Assembly (NCBI RefSeq): GCF_030817835.1
Contig: NZ_JAUSZR010000001.1
Coordinates: 2,294,001-2,358,000 of the forward strand
Reading direction: 5' to 3'
From: Pseudarthrobacter sp. W1I19
GTDB lineage: Bacteria > Actinomycetota > Actinomycetes > Actinomycetales > Micrococcaceae
Length of the DNA stretch: 64,000 nucleotides
Positions 5,759 through 13,812 of this stretch are shown piece after piece. A program made the position numbers and the translations under genes. Under the pieces are notes generated by a model. It searched no databases. It had not been told where the DNA came from and worked only from the letters and a program-made list of their open reading frames with translations. The stretch's first letter is position 1, and every line of letters begins with the position of its first letter.

Positions 5759-7921
5759 TCAGCGGCCCGCCGCGGCCAGGTTGCCGGGCAGGGGATCATG
5801 CCGGAGGTAGTGCCGGCTGAACGTTCCGGTGCCCGCGGTCAAAGCACGTAGCTCCACCGCGTATTTCAGCAGCTCCTGGTCCGGCACTTCCGCCGTGATT
5901 TCGGTCCGGTCCCCGCCGGATGACGACGTCCCGGTGAGCCGCCCGCGGCGCCCGGAGAGATCGCTCATGACTGTCCCCACATGCTCGTCCGGAACGCTAA
6001 GCACCACCGACGAGACAGGCTCGAGCAGCTGGATGCTCCCCGCGGCGGCGGCCTCCCTCAGGGCCAGAGCACCGGCCGCCTGGAACGCTGCGTCGGAGGA
6101 ATCAACACTGTGTGCTTTGCCGCCCACCAGGGTCACGCGAAGGTCCACCACGGGAAAGCCGGAGGCAACGCCTCGCTGCATCTGCGCCCGGACACCTTTT
6201 TCCACTGACGAAATGAACGTTCCGGGGATAACCCCGCCCACTGTCTTGTCGACGAACTCGAAGCCTGCGCCCCTGGCCAGCGGTTCCACCTCGATGTCGC
6301 ACACCGCGTACTGGCCGTGGCCGCCGGACTGCTTGACGTGCCGGCCGTGCCCGGCCGCCGGGGTGGCGAAGGTTTCCCGCAACGGCGTCACCACGTCCAC
6401 AGTGTGCAGCTTCACGCCCTGGTCGCGGAGCCGGTCCAGCACCACTTCGGCATGCGCCTCCCCCATGCACCAGAGGATCAGCTGGTGGGTTTCGGCGTTC
6501 CGTTCCACCCTCAGCGTCGGGTCTCCGGCGGCCACCTTTCCCAGGCTGCGGGCGAGGGCGTCCTCGTCGCTGTGGGAATCGGCTTCGATGGCCACCGGCA
6601 TCAGCGGCTCCGGCATCTCCCAGGGAGCCAGCAGCAGCGGCTGGTCCTTCGCGGAAATCGTGTCCCCGGTCTCGGCGGTGCCCAGTTTCGCCACCGCCGC
6701 AATGTCACCGGCGACACAAAAAGGGACGGGCCGGAGAGTGGATCCCAGCGGTGAGTAGAGGTGCGTGAGCCGTTCGTCGGTGTCATGGTCCTGGTGCCCC
6801 CGGTCCGCCAGCCCGTGCCCGCTCACATGGACGGGGGTGTCCCCGCTCAGGGTGCCCGAGAAGACCCGGACCAGGCAGACCCGGCCCAGGAATGCATCCA
6901 CGGTGGTGCGGACAACCTCCGCTGCGAGCGGCCCGGCAGGGTCGCAGGCAAGGGCCCGGACCGGAGAGCCGGACAGGTCGGTGGCCCGGGGCAGGCTGCG
7001 CTCCGGTGGAGATGGAAACGCCTTCGTCAGGAGCTCCAGCAGCTCGGCGGTTCCCAGCCCGGTCATCGCCGAGGCGGGCACAGCCGGGAAGAAGGACCCG
7101 CGGGCGACGGCGGTTTCCAGGTCAGGGATGAGGACGCCGGCATCAATGTCCTCACCGCCAAGGTAGCGGTCCATCAGCGTCTCGTCTTCGCTTTCGGCGA
7201 TGATTCCCTCGATCAGCTCCGCCCGGGAAGACTCCGCGGCCGCCAATTCCCCCGGTTCCGCCGCCCGCGCCGCCGGGCCGGAACCTTCCGCCGGATACTC
7301 GAACACCGTCCCGGTCAGCAGGCCATGGAGGCCGGAGACCTCCGCGCCGGCCCGGACCGGAACGTACAACGGCAGCACAGTGTCGCCGAACGCTTCGCGA
7401 CAGGCGGCCAGGACGCCGTCGTAATCCGCCCGGGGATGGTCCAGCCGGGTGATGACCACCGCGCGGGGCATGCCCAGGTACTGGCACTCCTGCCAGATGG
7501 CGGTGGTGCCCGCATCCACCCCGTCCACGGCCGAGACGGCGAACAGGACGGCGTCCGCGGCGCGAAGGCCCGCGCGGAGTTCGCCGATGAAGTCCGGATA
7601 GCCGGGCGTATCGAGGAGGTTGACCTTGATGCCCGCCACGGGCAGCGGCACCACGGACAGCGCCACGGAGCGCTGCTGGTGGATGGCGGCGGGATCGGAG
7701 TCGCTCACGGTGGTCCCGTCAACCACAGAACCTTTCCGGGTGATCATGCCGTTGGCTTCCAGCAGCGCCTCGATGAGGGTGGTTTTGCCGGCGCCGGAAC
7801 GGCCCACAAGCGCCACGTTCCGGACCAGGGCAGGATCCCTGGGCGTGATGCCGGCGGAGCCGTTGCCCTGGCGTCCTTCCGGCCCGCCCCGGCCTGCTGC
7901 GTCCTTGCCTTTCACCGACAT
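5759..7921 (-). CDS. Elongation factor G-like protein EF-G2
   Basis: A 720-residue GTPase with the EF-G domain order: G domain, domain II, and III-V ending RHYLRHDPLPG. The P-loop is GRSGAGKTT at about residues 40-48 and G3 is DTPGYPDF at 104-111. G4, normally NKxD, reads ITRLD at 157-161, as expected for divergent actinobacterial EF-G2 proteins rather than the translating EF-G. A 30-residue Gly/Arg-rich extension precedes the G domain. Mycobacterial relatives bind ribosomes and nucleotide but do not replace EF-G in translocation. The gene converges with the anti-sigma gene (39-bp gap) and lies downstream of the ChaB gene. The long plus-strand frame lying opposite it is a codon-bias shadow. 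Confidence 0.9.
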   Translation of the reverse strand: MSVKGKDAAGRGGPEGRQGNGSAGITPRDPALVRNVALVGRSGAGKTTLIEALLEANGMITRKGSVVDGTTVSDSDPAAIHQQRSVALSVVPLPVAGIKVNLLDTPGYPDFIGELRAGLRAADAVLFAVSAVDGVDAGTTAIWQECQYLGMPRAVVITRLDHPRADYDGVLAACREAFGDTVLPLYVPVRAGAEVSGLHGLLTGTVFEYPAEGSGPAARAAEPGELAAAESSRAELIEGIIAESEDETLMDRYLGGEDIDAGVLIPDLETAVARGSFFPAVPASAMTGLGTAELLELLTKAFPSPPERSLPRATDLSGSPVRALACDPAGPLAAEVVRTTVDAFLGRVCLVRVFSGTLSGDTPVHVSGHGLADRGHQDHDTDERLTHLYSPLGSTLRPVPFCVAGDIAAVAKLGTAETGDTISAKDQPLLLAPWEMPEPLMPVAIEADSHSDEDALARSLGKVAAGDPTLRVERNAETHQLILWCMGEAHAEVVLDRLRDQGVKLHTVDVVTPLRETFATPAAGHGRHVKQSGGHGQYAVCDIEVEPLARGAGFEFVDKTVGGVIPGTFISSVEKGVRAQMQRGVASGFPVVDLRVTLVGGKAHSVDSSDAAFQAAGALALREAAAAGSIQLLEPVSSVVLSVPDEHVGTVMSDLSGRRGRLTGTSSSGGDRTEITAEVPDQELLKYAVELRALTAGTGTFSRHYLRHDPLPGNLAAAGR

Positions 7922-7965
7922 CGGAACCTCCTGGCGTCCTTGCCTGGTTGTACTGGCTGCTGCTC

Positions 7966-8391
7966 TTACTTGCTGCGCGCCTTGCGGGTTGCGGCGTCAT
8001 TCGCCTTTTGCAGCGCTTTGACGAGTTCTTCTTTGTCCATGCTGGAACGGCCGCTGATGTCCAGTTCCCGGGCCCGCTCCATCAGGTGCTTCTTGGAGGC
8101 ATTGGCGTCCACGCCGCCCGCAGTGGGCTCATTCGAACCAAGTCCCTTTTCCGCCCGCTCATCCGAAGGCCCGCGCTTCTCCTTGGGCTCCCAATGGTCG
8201 CCGACCTTTTCGTAGCTGTGCTTCAGGGAAGCGTAGGCGGCACGCGCGGCACGGCTTTCGTCGTTGTCATAGGACTCCATGGCGGAGTCGTAGGTTTTGG
8301 CGAACGTGTCCTGCGCCTTCTGGTCCGACCGTTGCAGGGTTGAGGGAAGCTCGTCCTTGCGGGCGTGATCGTTCTTTCCCGTCTTCGGCAT
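7966..8391 (-). CDS. ChaB-family protein with C-terminal Rho_N/SAP-like domain
   Basis: A 141-residue hydrophilic protein. The N-terminal ChaB domain (about residues 10-75) contains ELPSTLQRSDQKAQDTFAKT and HSYEKVGDHWEPK. The C-terminal part (about 100-130) contains KKHLMERARELDISGRSSMD and KEELVKAL, a Rho N-terminal-like helical nucleic-acid-binding motif. ChaB proteins are described as regulators of cation transport in enterobacteria, but these actinobacterial fusions are uncharacterised; the SAP/Rho_N part suggests DNA or RNA contact. I prefer the ATG at 8391 because AGGTGAG sits 5 bases before it; a GTG at 8400 overlaps that SD. Confidence 0.85.
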   Translation of the reverse strand: MPKTGKNDHARKDELPSTLQRSDQKAQDTFAKTYDSAMESYDNDESRAARAAYASLKHSYEKVGDHWEPKEKRGPSDERAEKGLGSNEPTAGGVDANASKKHLMERARELDISGRSSMDKEELVKALQKANDAATRKARSK

Positions 8392-8509
8392 GGCACTCAC
8401 CTAACTTTCGTCAGCAGGACTGATCATGCGGAACACACCCAGCTTAGCCACGCCCTGCTTTGCTTGTCTGCTGCCCGGCCCGGCCGCAACCTGTGACCGG
8501 GAAAGTGCC

Positions 8510-8716
8510 TCAACGGGGCTCCGGCCATTGATCCGGGTCATAACCGTAAAGACGCGGCGGACGGGGTGGCTGCCCGGTGTCAGCAGGCGCTTCCTCCCGG
8601 CCGGCTGCTTCGGATTCCTCCTGCTGCGGTGCCTCGTCATCCCCTGCGTCAGCGGGGCCGCGTTTCTTCCCGCCGTCATTTCTGCCAGTACCGCGCCTGT
8701 GCGGGCTGTCAGCCAT
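8510..8716 (-). CDS. Small hydrophilic protein, unknown function
   Basis: A 68-residue charged protein starting MADSPHRRG and ending YGYDPDQWPEPR. It is rich in Glu, Gln, Arg and Pro, with no membrane segment and probably little fold. The ATG at 8716 has GGAG five bases upstream. Two frames are open here on the minus strand; I prefer this one for its ribosome site, its acidic and basic composition typical of real small actinobacterial proteins, and its aromatic C-terminus. The competing frame (8401-8790) has an implausible composition. Function is not assignable. Confidence 0.5.
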   Translation of the reverse strand: MADSPHRRGTGRNDGGKKRGPADAGDDEAPQQEESEAAGREEAPADTGQPPRPPRLYGYDPDQWPEPR

Positions 8717-8871
8717 AGCCACTCCAATCCCCCGTTGAAGAGGTCCGGCTGCTTGAACCATTGAAGCCACCCTAGCGGCAGGGTATCCACCCTGAGATGT
8801 CACTTTTGCTCAAGAAATAGGCAGTTTTCCGCACTCCAGCCAGGCACCCACCCAGGGCCACGCGGAGGCCT

Positions 8872-9816
8872 TCAGGCCGGCCGGGTCCGGTCCAGTGCAT
8901 CGATGAGGCGGCGGACAGAGCCGCCCAGGTTCCAGTCCACGGCGAGGCGTTCCAGTTCGGTGCGGGCTTCGCCCGTGACGGGGTGCAGCCGGGCGCCTGC
9001 CTCCTCCAGGCTGGGCAGCTCGAGGTCCCGGACAAGGCGTACGACGGCGGGCGCGGCCTTGAGGTAGTCCGCGGCGGCTTCCAGCTTGGCCCGGACCGGT
9101 GATGATAGGCCGCTGCCGTCTTCCGCAGCCGCCTCGAGCAGGTTGTCGAGGCTTCCGTACTTCAACAACAGCGATGCCGCCGTCTTTTCACCTATTCCCG
9201 CGACACCGGGCAGTCCGTCGGAGGCGTCGCCACGGAGGGTGGCGTAATCGGCATATTGCTGGGGCAGCACGCGGTACTTTCCCACCACCATTTCTTCGGT
9301 CATCACATCCAGGTTCCGCATGCCGCGGGCGGTGTAGATGACCCGCACCTGTCGGGAGTCATCGCACACCTGGAAAAGGTCGCGGTCCCCCGTGACCACA
9401 TCCACCGGGATGCCGGCATGGCTGGCGTAGGTGCCCACCACGTCGTCGGCCTCGTGGTCCGGCGCCCCGACAATCGCGATGCCGGCCATGCCCAGTACCG
9501 TGCGGATCATGGGCAGCTGGGCCTCAAGCGCGCCGGGCACCACCTCCACGTCCGGAGCGCCGGCCTTTACTTGTGCCACCCTGTGGGCCTTGTAGGTGGG
9601 GAGCAGATCCACCCGCCATTGCGGCCGCCAGTCGTCATCCCAGCAGGCAATGAGGTGGGTGGCGCCGTAATCGGTGGTGAGCCGGGCAATCATGTCCAGC
9701 AGGCCCCGGACGGCGTTGACGGGTGTCCCGTCCGGGCGGCGGATGGAATCGGGCAAGCCGTAGAAGGCACGGAAGTACAGCGAGGCGGTGTCCAGCAGCA
9801 TCAGGCGGTCAGGCAT
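8872..9816 (-). CDS. 5'-3' exonuclease (PolA N-terminal-like, stand-alone)
   Basis: A 314-residue FEN/PIN-type nuclease matching the 5'-3' exonuclease domain of DNA polymerase I without the polymerase. Metal-binding acidic residues are visible in MLLDTASLYFRAF, DHEADDVVG, VVTGDRDLFQV and LRGDASDGLPG, and the helix-hairpin-helix DNA-binding motif is PGVAGIGEKTAASLL at about 200-214. The expected role is RNA-primer or flap removal in lagging-strand synthesis and repair. The frame stays open far upstream, but the ATG at 9816 matches the family N-terminus (MPDRLMLLD); the extension is antisense to the SWIM gene and is rejected. It is divergent from the SWIM gene (105-bp gap). Confidence 0.9.
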   Translation of the reverse strand: MPDRLMLLDTASLYFRAFYGLPDSIRRPDGTPVNAVRGLLDMIARLTTDYGATHLIACWDDDWRPQWRVDLLPTYKAHRVAQVKAGAPDVEVVPGALEAQLPMIRTVLGMAGIAIVGAPDHEADDVVGTYASHAGIPVDVVTGDRDLFQVCDDSRQVRVIYTARGMRNLDVMTEEMVVGKYRVLPQQYADYATLRGDASDGLPGVAGIGEKTAASLLLKYGSLDNLLEAAAEDGSGLSSPVRAKLEAAADYLKAAPAVVRLVRDLELPSLEEAGARLHPVTGEARTELERLAVDWNLGGSVRRLIDALDRTRPA

Positions 9817-9921
9817 ACCCTGATCCTGACACGGAAAACGGCCTTCCGGGGCAGGATGCGCGGGCCGCCACGCCGCCGGCCAGCCCTTGCGCGGCTGGGA
9901 ACATCGGGCACAATGTGCTTC

Positions 9922-11220
9922 ATGGGGCGTTGGAGCGAGGACAGGGTGGCCGGCGCCGCGCCCGATGCCGCCTCCCTGGCCGCCGCCCGCAAACTCGCCC
10001 GCCCAGGGCCCTGGTCCGAGACGGGCAGCAATGACGTGCTGGTGTGGGGCAAATGCCAGGGCAGCGGCAAGACCCCCTACCAGGTGAGTGTTGACCTTGC
10101 CGCCCCTGCCTACCGGTGTTCCTGCCCCAGCCGGAAGTTTCCCTGCAAGCACGCGCTCGCCCTCCTCCTGCTGTGGTCCCGGGGTGAAGCGGCCGACGCC
10201 GGAACGGAGGCTGCGGGATTCGCCCGGGAGTGGGCGGAACAGCGCGCCGACCGGGCCACGGTGCGGGAACGGCGCCAGTCCGAACAGCCGGCCGATCCGG
10301 CGGCACAGGCGAAAAGGCTTGCCGACCGGCTCGCGCTCATGGACGCCGGCATCGCGGACTTTTCCCGGTGGCTGGCCGACCTGGTGCGGACGGGCATGGC
10401 CTCCGCCCGGACTCAGCCGTATTCCTGGTGGGACGGTGTGGCCGCCCGCCTGGTGGATGCCCAGCTCCCGGGCCTGGCTGAACAGGTGCGCACCATGGGT
10501 TCGGACATCCACGCCCGCAGCGATTGGACGGATCACGTCCTCTACCGTGCAGGCAGGTGGTGGGCACTCACCAAAGCCTGGCGCATGCGGGACCACCTGA
10601 CCCCCGACGAGCTTGCCGATCTCCGCGTTGCCATCGGCTGGCCCGTTCCTGCCTCCGAAGTCGAGGGAGCGGAGGCATTGCCGGGCCCCTGGCTGGTCCT
10701 CGGCGCCCACCGCAGCGACGACGGACGGCTCCAGCAACAGCGGACGTGGCTGCGCGGTCCGGACGGAACGGTGGTGGTCCTCCTGGATTTCGCTGCCCGG
10801 AGCGAGCCACTCGCAACGCCCCAACTTGCTGGCGCACTGTTGGACGCCACAGTGGCCCGGTACCCGGGATCGGCGCCCCAGCGGGCGCTGTTCACCGGCG
10901 GTGTGGGCACGGCAGGCATGGCCCAGACTCTGGGCGAGGGAAGCAGTATCCGCCAGGCACTCAATGCCGAATCAGCCGCTGTCGCCTCGTCCCCGTGGCG
11001 GGAGCGCCATCCGGTGCTGCTGGCCGGAGTGCGCGTCTGCACGGGCGGCTCCGGGTGGCTCCGGGACGAAGCCGGTGACGCCCTTCCCCTGGTCGATGCG
11101 CCCCTTGACTCCCTGCTCGCCCTCACAGGCGGCCACCCGGTAGATGTTTTTGGTGAGCTGGAGGAGGGCCGCGTGCGGCCGCTGTCCGCCGTGGTCGGCA
11201 ACACGGTGGTGACGCCATGA
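9922..11220 (+). CDS. SWIM zinc-finger protein, first gene of MoxR/VWA cassette
   Basis: A 432-residue protein with a SWIM zinc finger near the N-terminus: C66-x-C68-x6-C75-x-H77 (YRCSCPSRKFPCKH), preceded by the usual beta strands with VWGKCQGSGKTPYQV. SWIM fingers bind nucleic acid or protein partners. The remaining ~350 residues form a cassette-specific region of unknown fold containing WWDGVAARLVDAQLPG. The start is ATG 9922 (MGRWSED); an in-frame ATG at 9913 would add three residues, and neither has a strong SD. It ends in an ATGA overlap with the DUF5691 gene. It is the first of five coupled genes, so it may be the targeting component of the assembly. No enzymatic motif is seen. Confidence 0.88.
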   Translation: MGRWSEDRVAGAAPDAASLAAARKLARPGPWSETGSNDVLVWGKCQGSGKTPYQVSVDLAAPAYRCSCPSRKFPCKHALALLLLWSRGEAADAGTEAAGFAREWAEQRADRATVRERRQSEQPADPAAQAKRLADRLALMDAGIADFSRWLADLVRTGMASARTQPYSWWDGVAARLVDAQLPGLAEQVRTMGSDIHARSDWTDHVLYRAGRWWALTKAWRMRDHLTPDELADLRVAIGWPVPASEVEGAEALPGPWLVLGAHRSDDGRLQQQRTWLRGPDGTVVVLLDFAARSEPLATPQLAGALLDATVARYPGSAPQRALFTGGVGTAGMAQTLGEGSSIRQALNAESAAVASSPWRERHPVLLAGVRVCTGGSGWLRDEAGDALPLVDAPLDSLLALTGGHPVDVFGELEEGRVRPLSAVVGNTVVTP

Positions 11221-12692
11221 CCTGGCTGGCCGAACTCCGTGCTGCCGCCCTGGTGGGAACAGCCCGGCACCCCGCGCCTTGCCCGCCCGCAGAGCTGGGC
11301 GTCCGCCCGCCGGAGGGTCCCAGCGCCGAGGAATCACTCCTGGACCAGGCCGCGCTCGCCGACGCCGTCACACGCGCCGCCCGGCAACCCCGACGCCTGG
11401 ATGATGCCGGCTTGGCCGAGCCGGCGCCCCCGGACCACTGCCCACAGGCCACAGGTGAGGCCGCCCGGCTGCTGGACCTCCTGCTCACCCAGCCGCCGGT
11501 GGGGCCGGAGCTGCGCACCCAACTGGTAACGGACTGGCTGAAGTTGGCCGCAGCTTCCGGAGTACGGGTTCCCCACAGCCTCCTGCCGCCCCTTCTCGCC
11601 GTGGCCGGCACCAGACCATCCGTCGCGGAGCATCTGCACCCGGCCATCGGAACGCGCGGCCGGTGGCTGCAGGGCATGCTTGAGAGTGACCAAGGGGCCA
11701 GCGCTTCCGCGGCCCGAGACGGGCAATCTTCTGAAACCGGCGACTGGGCAGAGCTTGCGGGTACGGACGCCACCGCAGAACTCGAACGGCTCCGCCGCAT
11801 CCACCCCGCCACCGCCCGCACACTGCTTGGCGGGCATTGGGACAACCTCACCGCCCGGGAGCGCGCCGCCCACCTCGCCACGTTCGCCACCAACCTCGGA
11901 TCTGACGACGAGGAACTGCTGGAGCGGGCCCTCCACGACAAAGCCAAAGGCGTACGCGACACCGCGGCGGCGTTGCTCGACCGGCTGCCGGACAGCGCCC
12001 GCGCAGCACGCATGGCCGCCCGACTCCGCCCCCTGCTCCGGCTCAACGGCATGCTGCGCAAACACCTCGAGGTCGGGCTGCCGCCGGAACCCGACGCTGC
12101 CGCGATCCGGGATGGCATCCCCGCACGCCCCCGCAACGGCGAACCCGACCGGCTGGCCCGGCTCGACACCATTATCCGCGGTGCCCCGCTCGATACCTGG
12201 ACGTCGGCAACCGGCCGCGGCCCGGCGTCGTCCATTGCGTTGCTCAAGGGTGAAACCCGCATCCTGGCCGCCATCGCGTCCACCGCTGCCCAGCGGGCCG
12301 ACCTCGAGTGGGTGCGTGCATTGCTGGAGGATCGCTTTGAGCCGCGCCTGCTGGCCTGCCTGCCACCGCCTGAACGCGAGGAGAGGCTGGTGCGGTACCT
12401 CCGCAGCGGCGCGGTCCAGGCCTTCGCGCTGGTCGAACCCCTGCGGGACCTGCCCCGGCCCTGGGGACCCGAACTGGCCGCCACAGTACTGGAGCAGATC
12501 ACCGCCAAAAGCGGCGGCCAGCTGGCGGTCATGTTGGCAGGGATCCTTCCCGCGGCACTTCCGCCAGAGGCTGCCGGGCAGTGCCGGCAACTCCTGGAGC
12601 GTTCCGACGACGACGCCGCCCGGCGCCGTGTGCTCCGCGACGCCGTGCAATACCAATCGTTCCGACAATCCCTGACGGAGGCTTTTTTATGA
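11217..12692 (+). CDS. DUF5691-family protein with HEAT-like helical repeats
   Basis: A 491-residue protein of the DUF5691 type. The N-terminus has the family-like LRAAALVGTARHPAP, followed by a predominantly alpha-helical protein. Around residues 195-280 the pattern LTARERAAHLATFATNLGSD then LLERALHDKAKGVRDTAAAL resembles HEAT/ARM repeats. No catalytic motif is visible. In the cassette it overlaps the SWIM gene by ATGA and the MoxR gene by ATGA, which implies fixed co-expression and probably a complex. I infer a scaffold role from the helical repeats; the biochemical function of DUF5691 is not established. Confidence 0.82.
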   Translation: MTWLAELRAAALVGTARHPAPCPPAELGVRPPEGPSAEESLLDQAALADAVTRAARQPRRLDDAGLAEPAPPDHCPQATGEAARLLDLLLTQPPVGPELRTQLVTDWLKLAAASGVRVPHSLLPPLLAVAGTRPSVAEHLHPAIGTRGRWLQGMLESDQGASASAARDGQSSETGDWAELAGTDATAELERLRRIHPATARTLLGGHWDNLTARERAAHLATFATNLGSDDEELLERALHDKAKGVRDTAAALLDRLPDSARAARMAARLRPLLRLNGMLRKHLEVGLPPEPDAAAIRDGIPARPRNGEPDRLARLDTIIRGAPLDTWTSATGRGPASSIALLKGETRILAAIASTAAQRADLEWVRALLEDRFEPRLLACLPPPEREERLVRYLRSGAVQAFALVEPLRDLPRPWGPELAATVLEQITAKSGGQLAVMLAGILPAALPPEAAGQCRQLLERSDDDAARRRVLRDAVQYQSFRQSLTEAFL

Positions 12693-13795
12693 CCGATGCC
12701 CAGCCCGCCCAGGACGTTCTCCGCGCCCACGCCGAAACCGCCTACGCGGAGGAACTCGCGGCCCTGGCCGCCGCCGACGACCGGCCCCGGCCGCCCAGCT
12801 GGCGGCTGTCCCCCTGGGCAGTCACCACCTACATCCTCGGCGGCACCCTGGCCAACGGTGTGGTGGTCACGCCCAAGTACCTCGGGTCGGAGCGGCTCGT
12901 GGAAATCGCCGTGGCGTCACTGGCCACGGACCGGGCCCTGCTCCTGCTCGGGGTGCCAGGCACGGCCAAAACCTGGCTGGGCGAACATTTGGCGGCGGCC
13001 ATCTCGGGAACTTCCACCCTGGTAGTGCAGGGCACCGCGGGCACGCCGGAAGAGGCACTGCGCTACGGCTGGAACTATGCCCGGCTGCTCGCAGACGGGC
13101 CGTCCCGGGCGGCACTGGTTCCGGGGCCGGTGATGCGCGCCATGGAATCCGGAAGCCTGGTCCGGGTGGAGGAACTGACCAGGATCCCCTCCGACGTCCA
13201 GGACTCACTCATTACCATCCTCAGCGAAAAGAGCCTGCCCATTCCGGAACTCAATGAAGAGGTGCAGGCCCGCAAGGGGTTCAACGTCATCGCCACGGCA
13301 AACAACAGGGACAAGGGCGTCAACGACCTCTCCTCCGCGCTGCGGCGGCGCTTCAATACTGTGGTGCTGCCGCTGCCGGACAGCATGGAGCAGGAGGTGG
13401 AGATCGTCACCACCCGCGTCCGCAGCCTGGGGGCGTCCCTGGAACTGCCGGCCGATCTGGCAGCGCTCTCCGAAGTCCGGCGGGTGGTGACGGTGATGCG
13501 CGAACTCCGGACCGGCGTTACGCAGGACCAGCGCACCACCATCAAGTCGCCGTCTGCCACGCTGTCCACCGCTGAAGCCATCTCGGTGATGACCAACGGC
13601 CTCTCCCTCGCCGCCCACTTCGGCGACGGGACCGTCCGGGCGCAGGACGTGGCGGCCAGCCTGGTGGGCGCCGTGGTCAAGGATCCCGTGCAGGACCGGG
13701 TGATCTGGCAGGAATACCTGGAAACGGTGGTGCGGAACCGGCCGGAGTGGAAGGACCTGTACCGGGCCTGCCGCGACCTCGAATCATCGAACTGA
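12689..13795 (+). CDS. MoxR-type AAA+ ATPase of the cassette
   Basis: A 368-residue AAA+ ATPase. Walker A is GVPGTAKT at residues 88-95, the Walker B-like acidic strand is GSLVRVEELTRIP, sensor 1 is VIATANNRDKG, and an arginine-finger region follows at LSSALRRRFNTVVLPLP. MoxR ATPases act as chaperone-like remodelers with VWA partner proteins, one of which is two genes downstream. The start is ATG 12689, overlapping the DUF5691 stop as ATGA, with GGAGG about 9 bases upstream; the frame is open further 5' but without a start signal. A 17-bp gap precedes the DUF5682 gene. The nearest alternative, a BchI/ChlI chelatase subunit, is less likely given the neighbours. Confidence 0.9.
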   Translation: MTDAQPAQDVLRAHAETAYAEELAALAAADDRPRPPSWRLSPWAVTTYILGGTLANGVVVTPKYLGSERLVEIAVASLATDRALLLLGVPGTAKTWLGEHLAAAISGTSTLVVQGTAGTPEEALRYGWNYARLLADGPSRAALVPGPVMRAMESGSLVRVEELTRIPSDVQDSLITILSEKSLPIPELNEEVQARKGFNVIATANNRDKGVNDLSSALRRRFNTVVLPLPDSMEQEVEIVTTRVRSLGASLELPADLAALSEVRRVVTVMRELRTGVTQDQRTTIKSPSATLSTAEAISVMTNGLSLAAHFGDGTVRAQDVAASLVGAVVKDPVQDRVIWQEYLETVVRNRPEWKDLYRACRDLESSN

Positions 13796-13812
13796 ACCCG
13801 GCTCCTGCAACC

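Noticed and set aside
6761..8215. 484-codon plus-strand open frame opposite EF-G2
   Set aside because: Antisense to a well-matched GTPase; Arg/Gly/His-rich composition and no ribosome site. It is a shadow of high-GC codon bias.
8401..8790. 129-codon minus-strand frame overlapping the small hydrophilic gene
   Set aside because: Composition is implausible and no ribosome site; the frame at 8510-8716 has both.
9817..10824. N-terminal extension of the 5'-3' exonuclease frame
   Set aside because: The extra 336 codons are antisense to the SWIM gene and lack similarity; the family start is at 9816.
11123..12730. 535-codon minus-strand open frame opposite DUF5691
   Set aside because: Ser/Arg-rich translation typical of the antisense frame; the plus strand has a conserved protein with coupled junctions.
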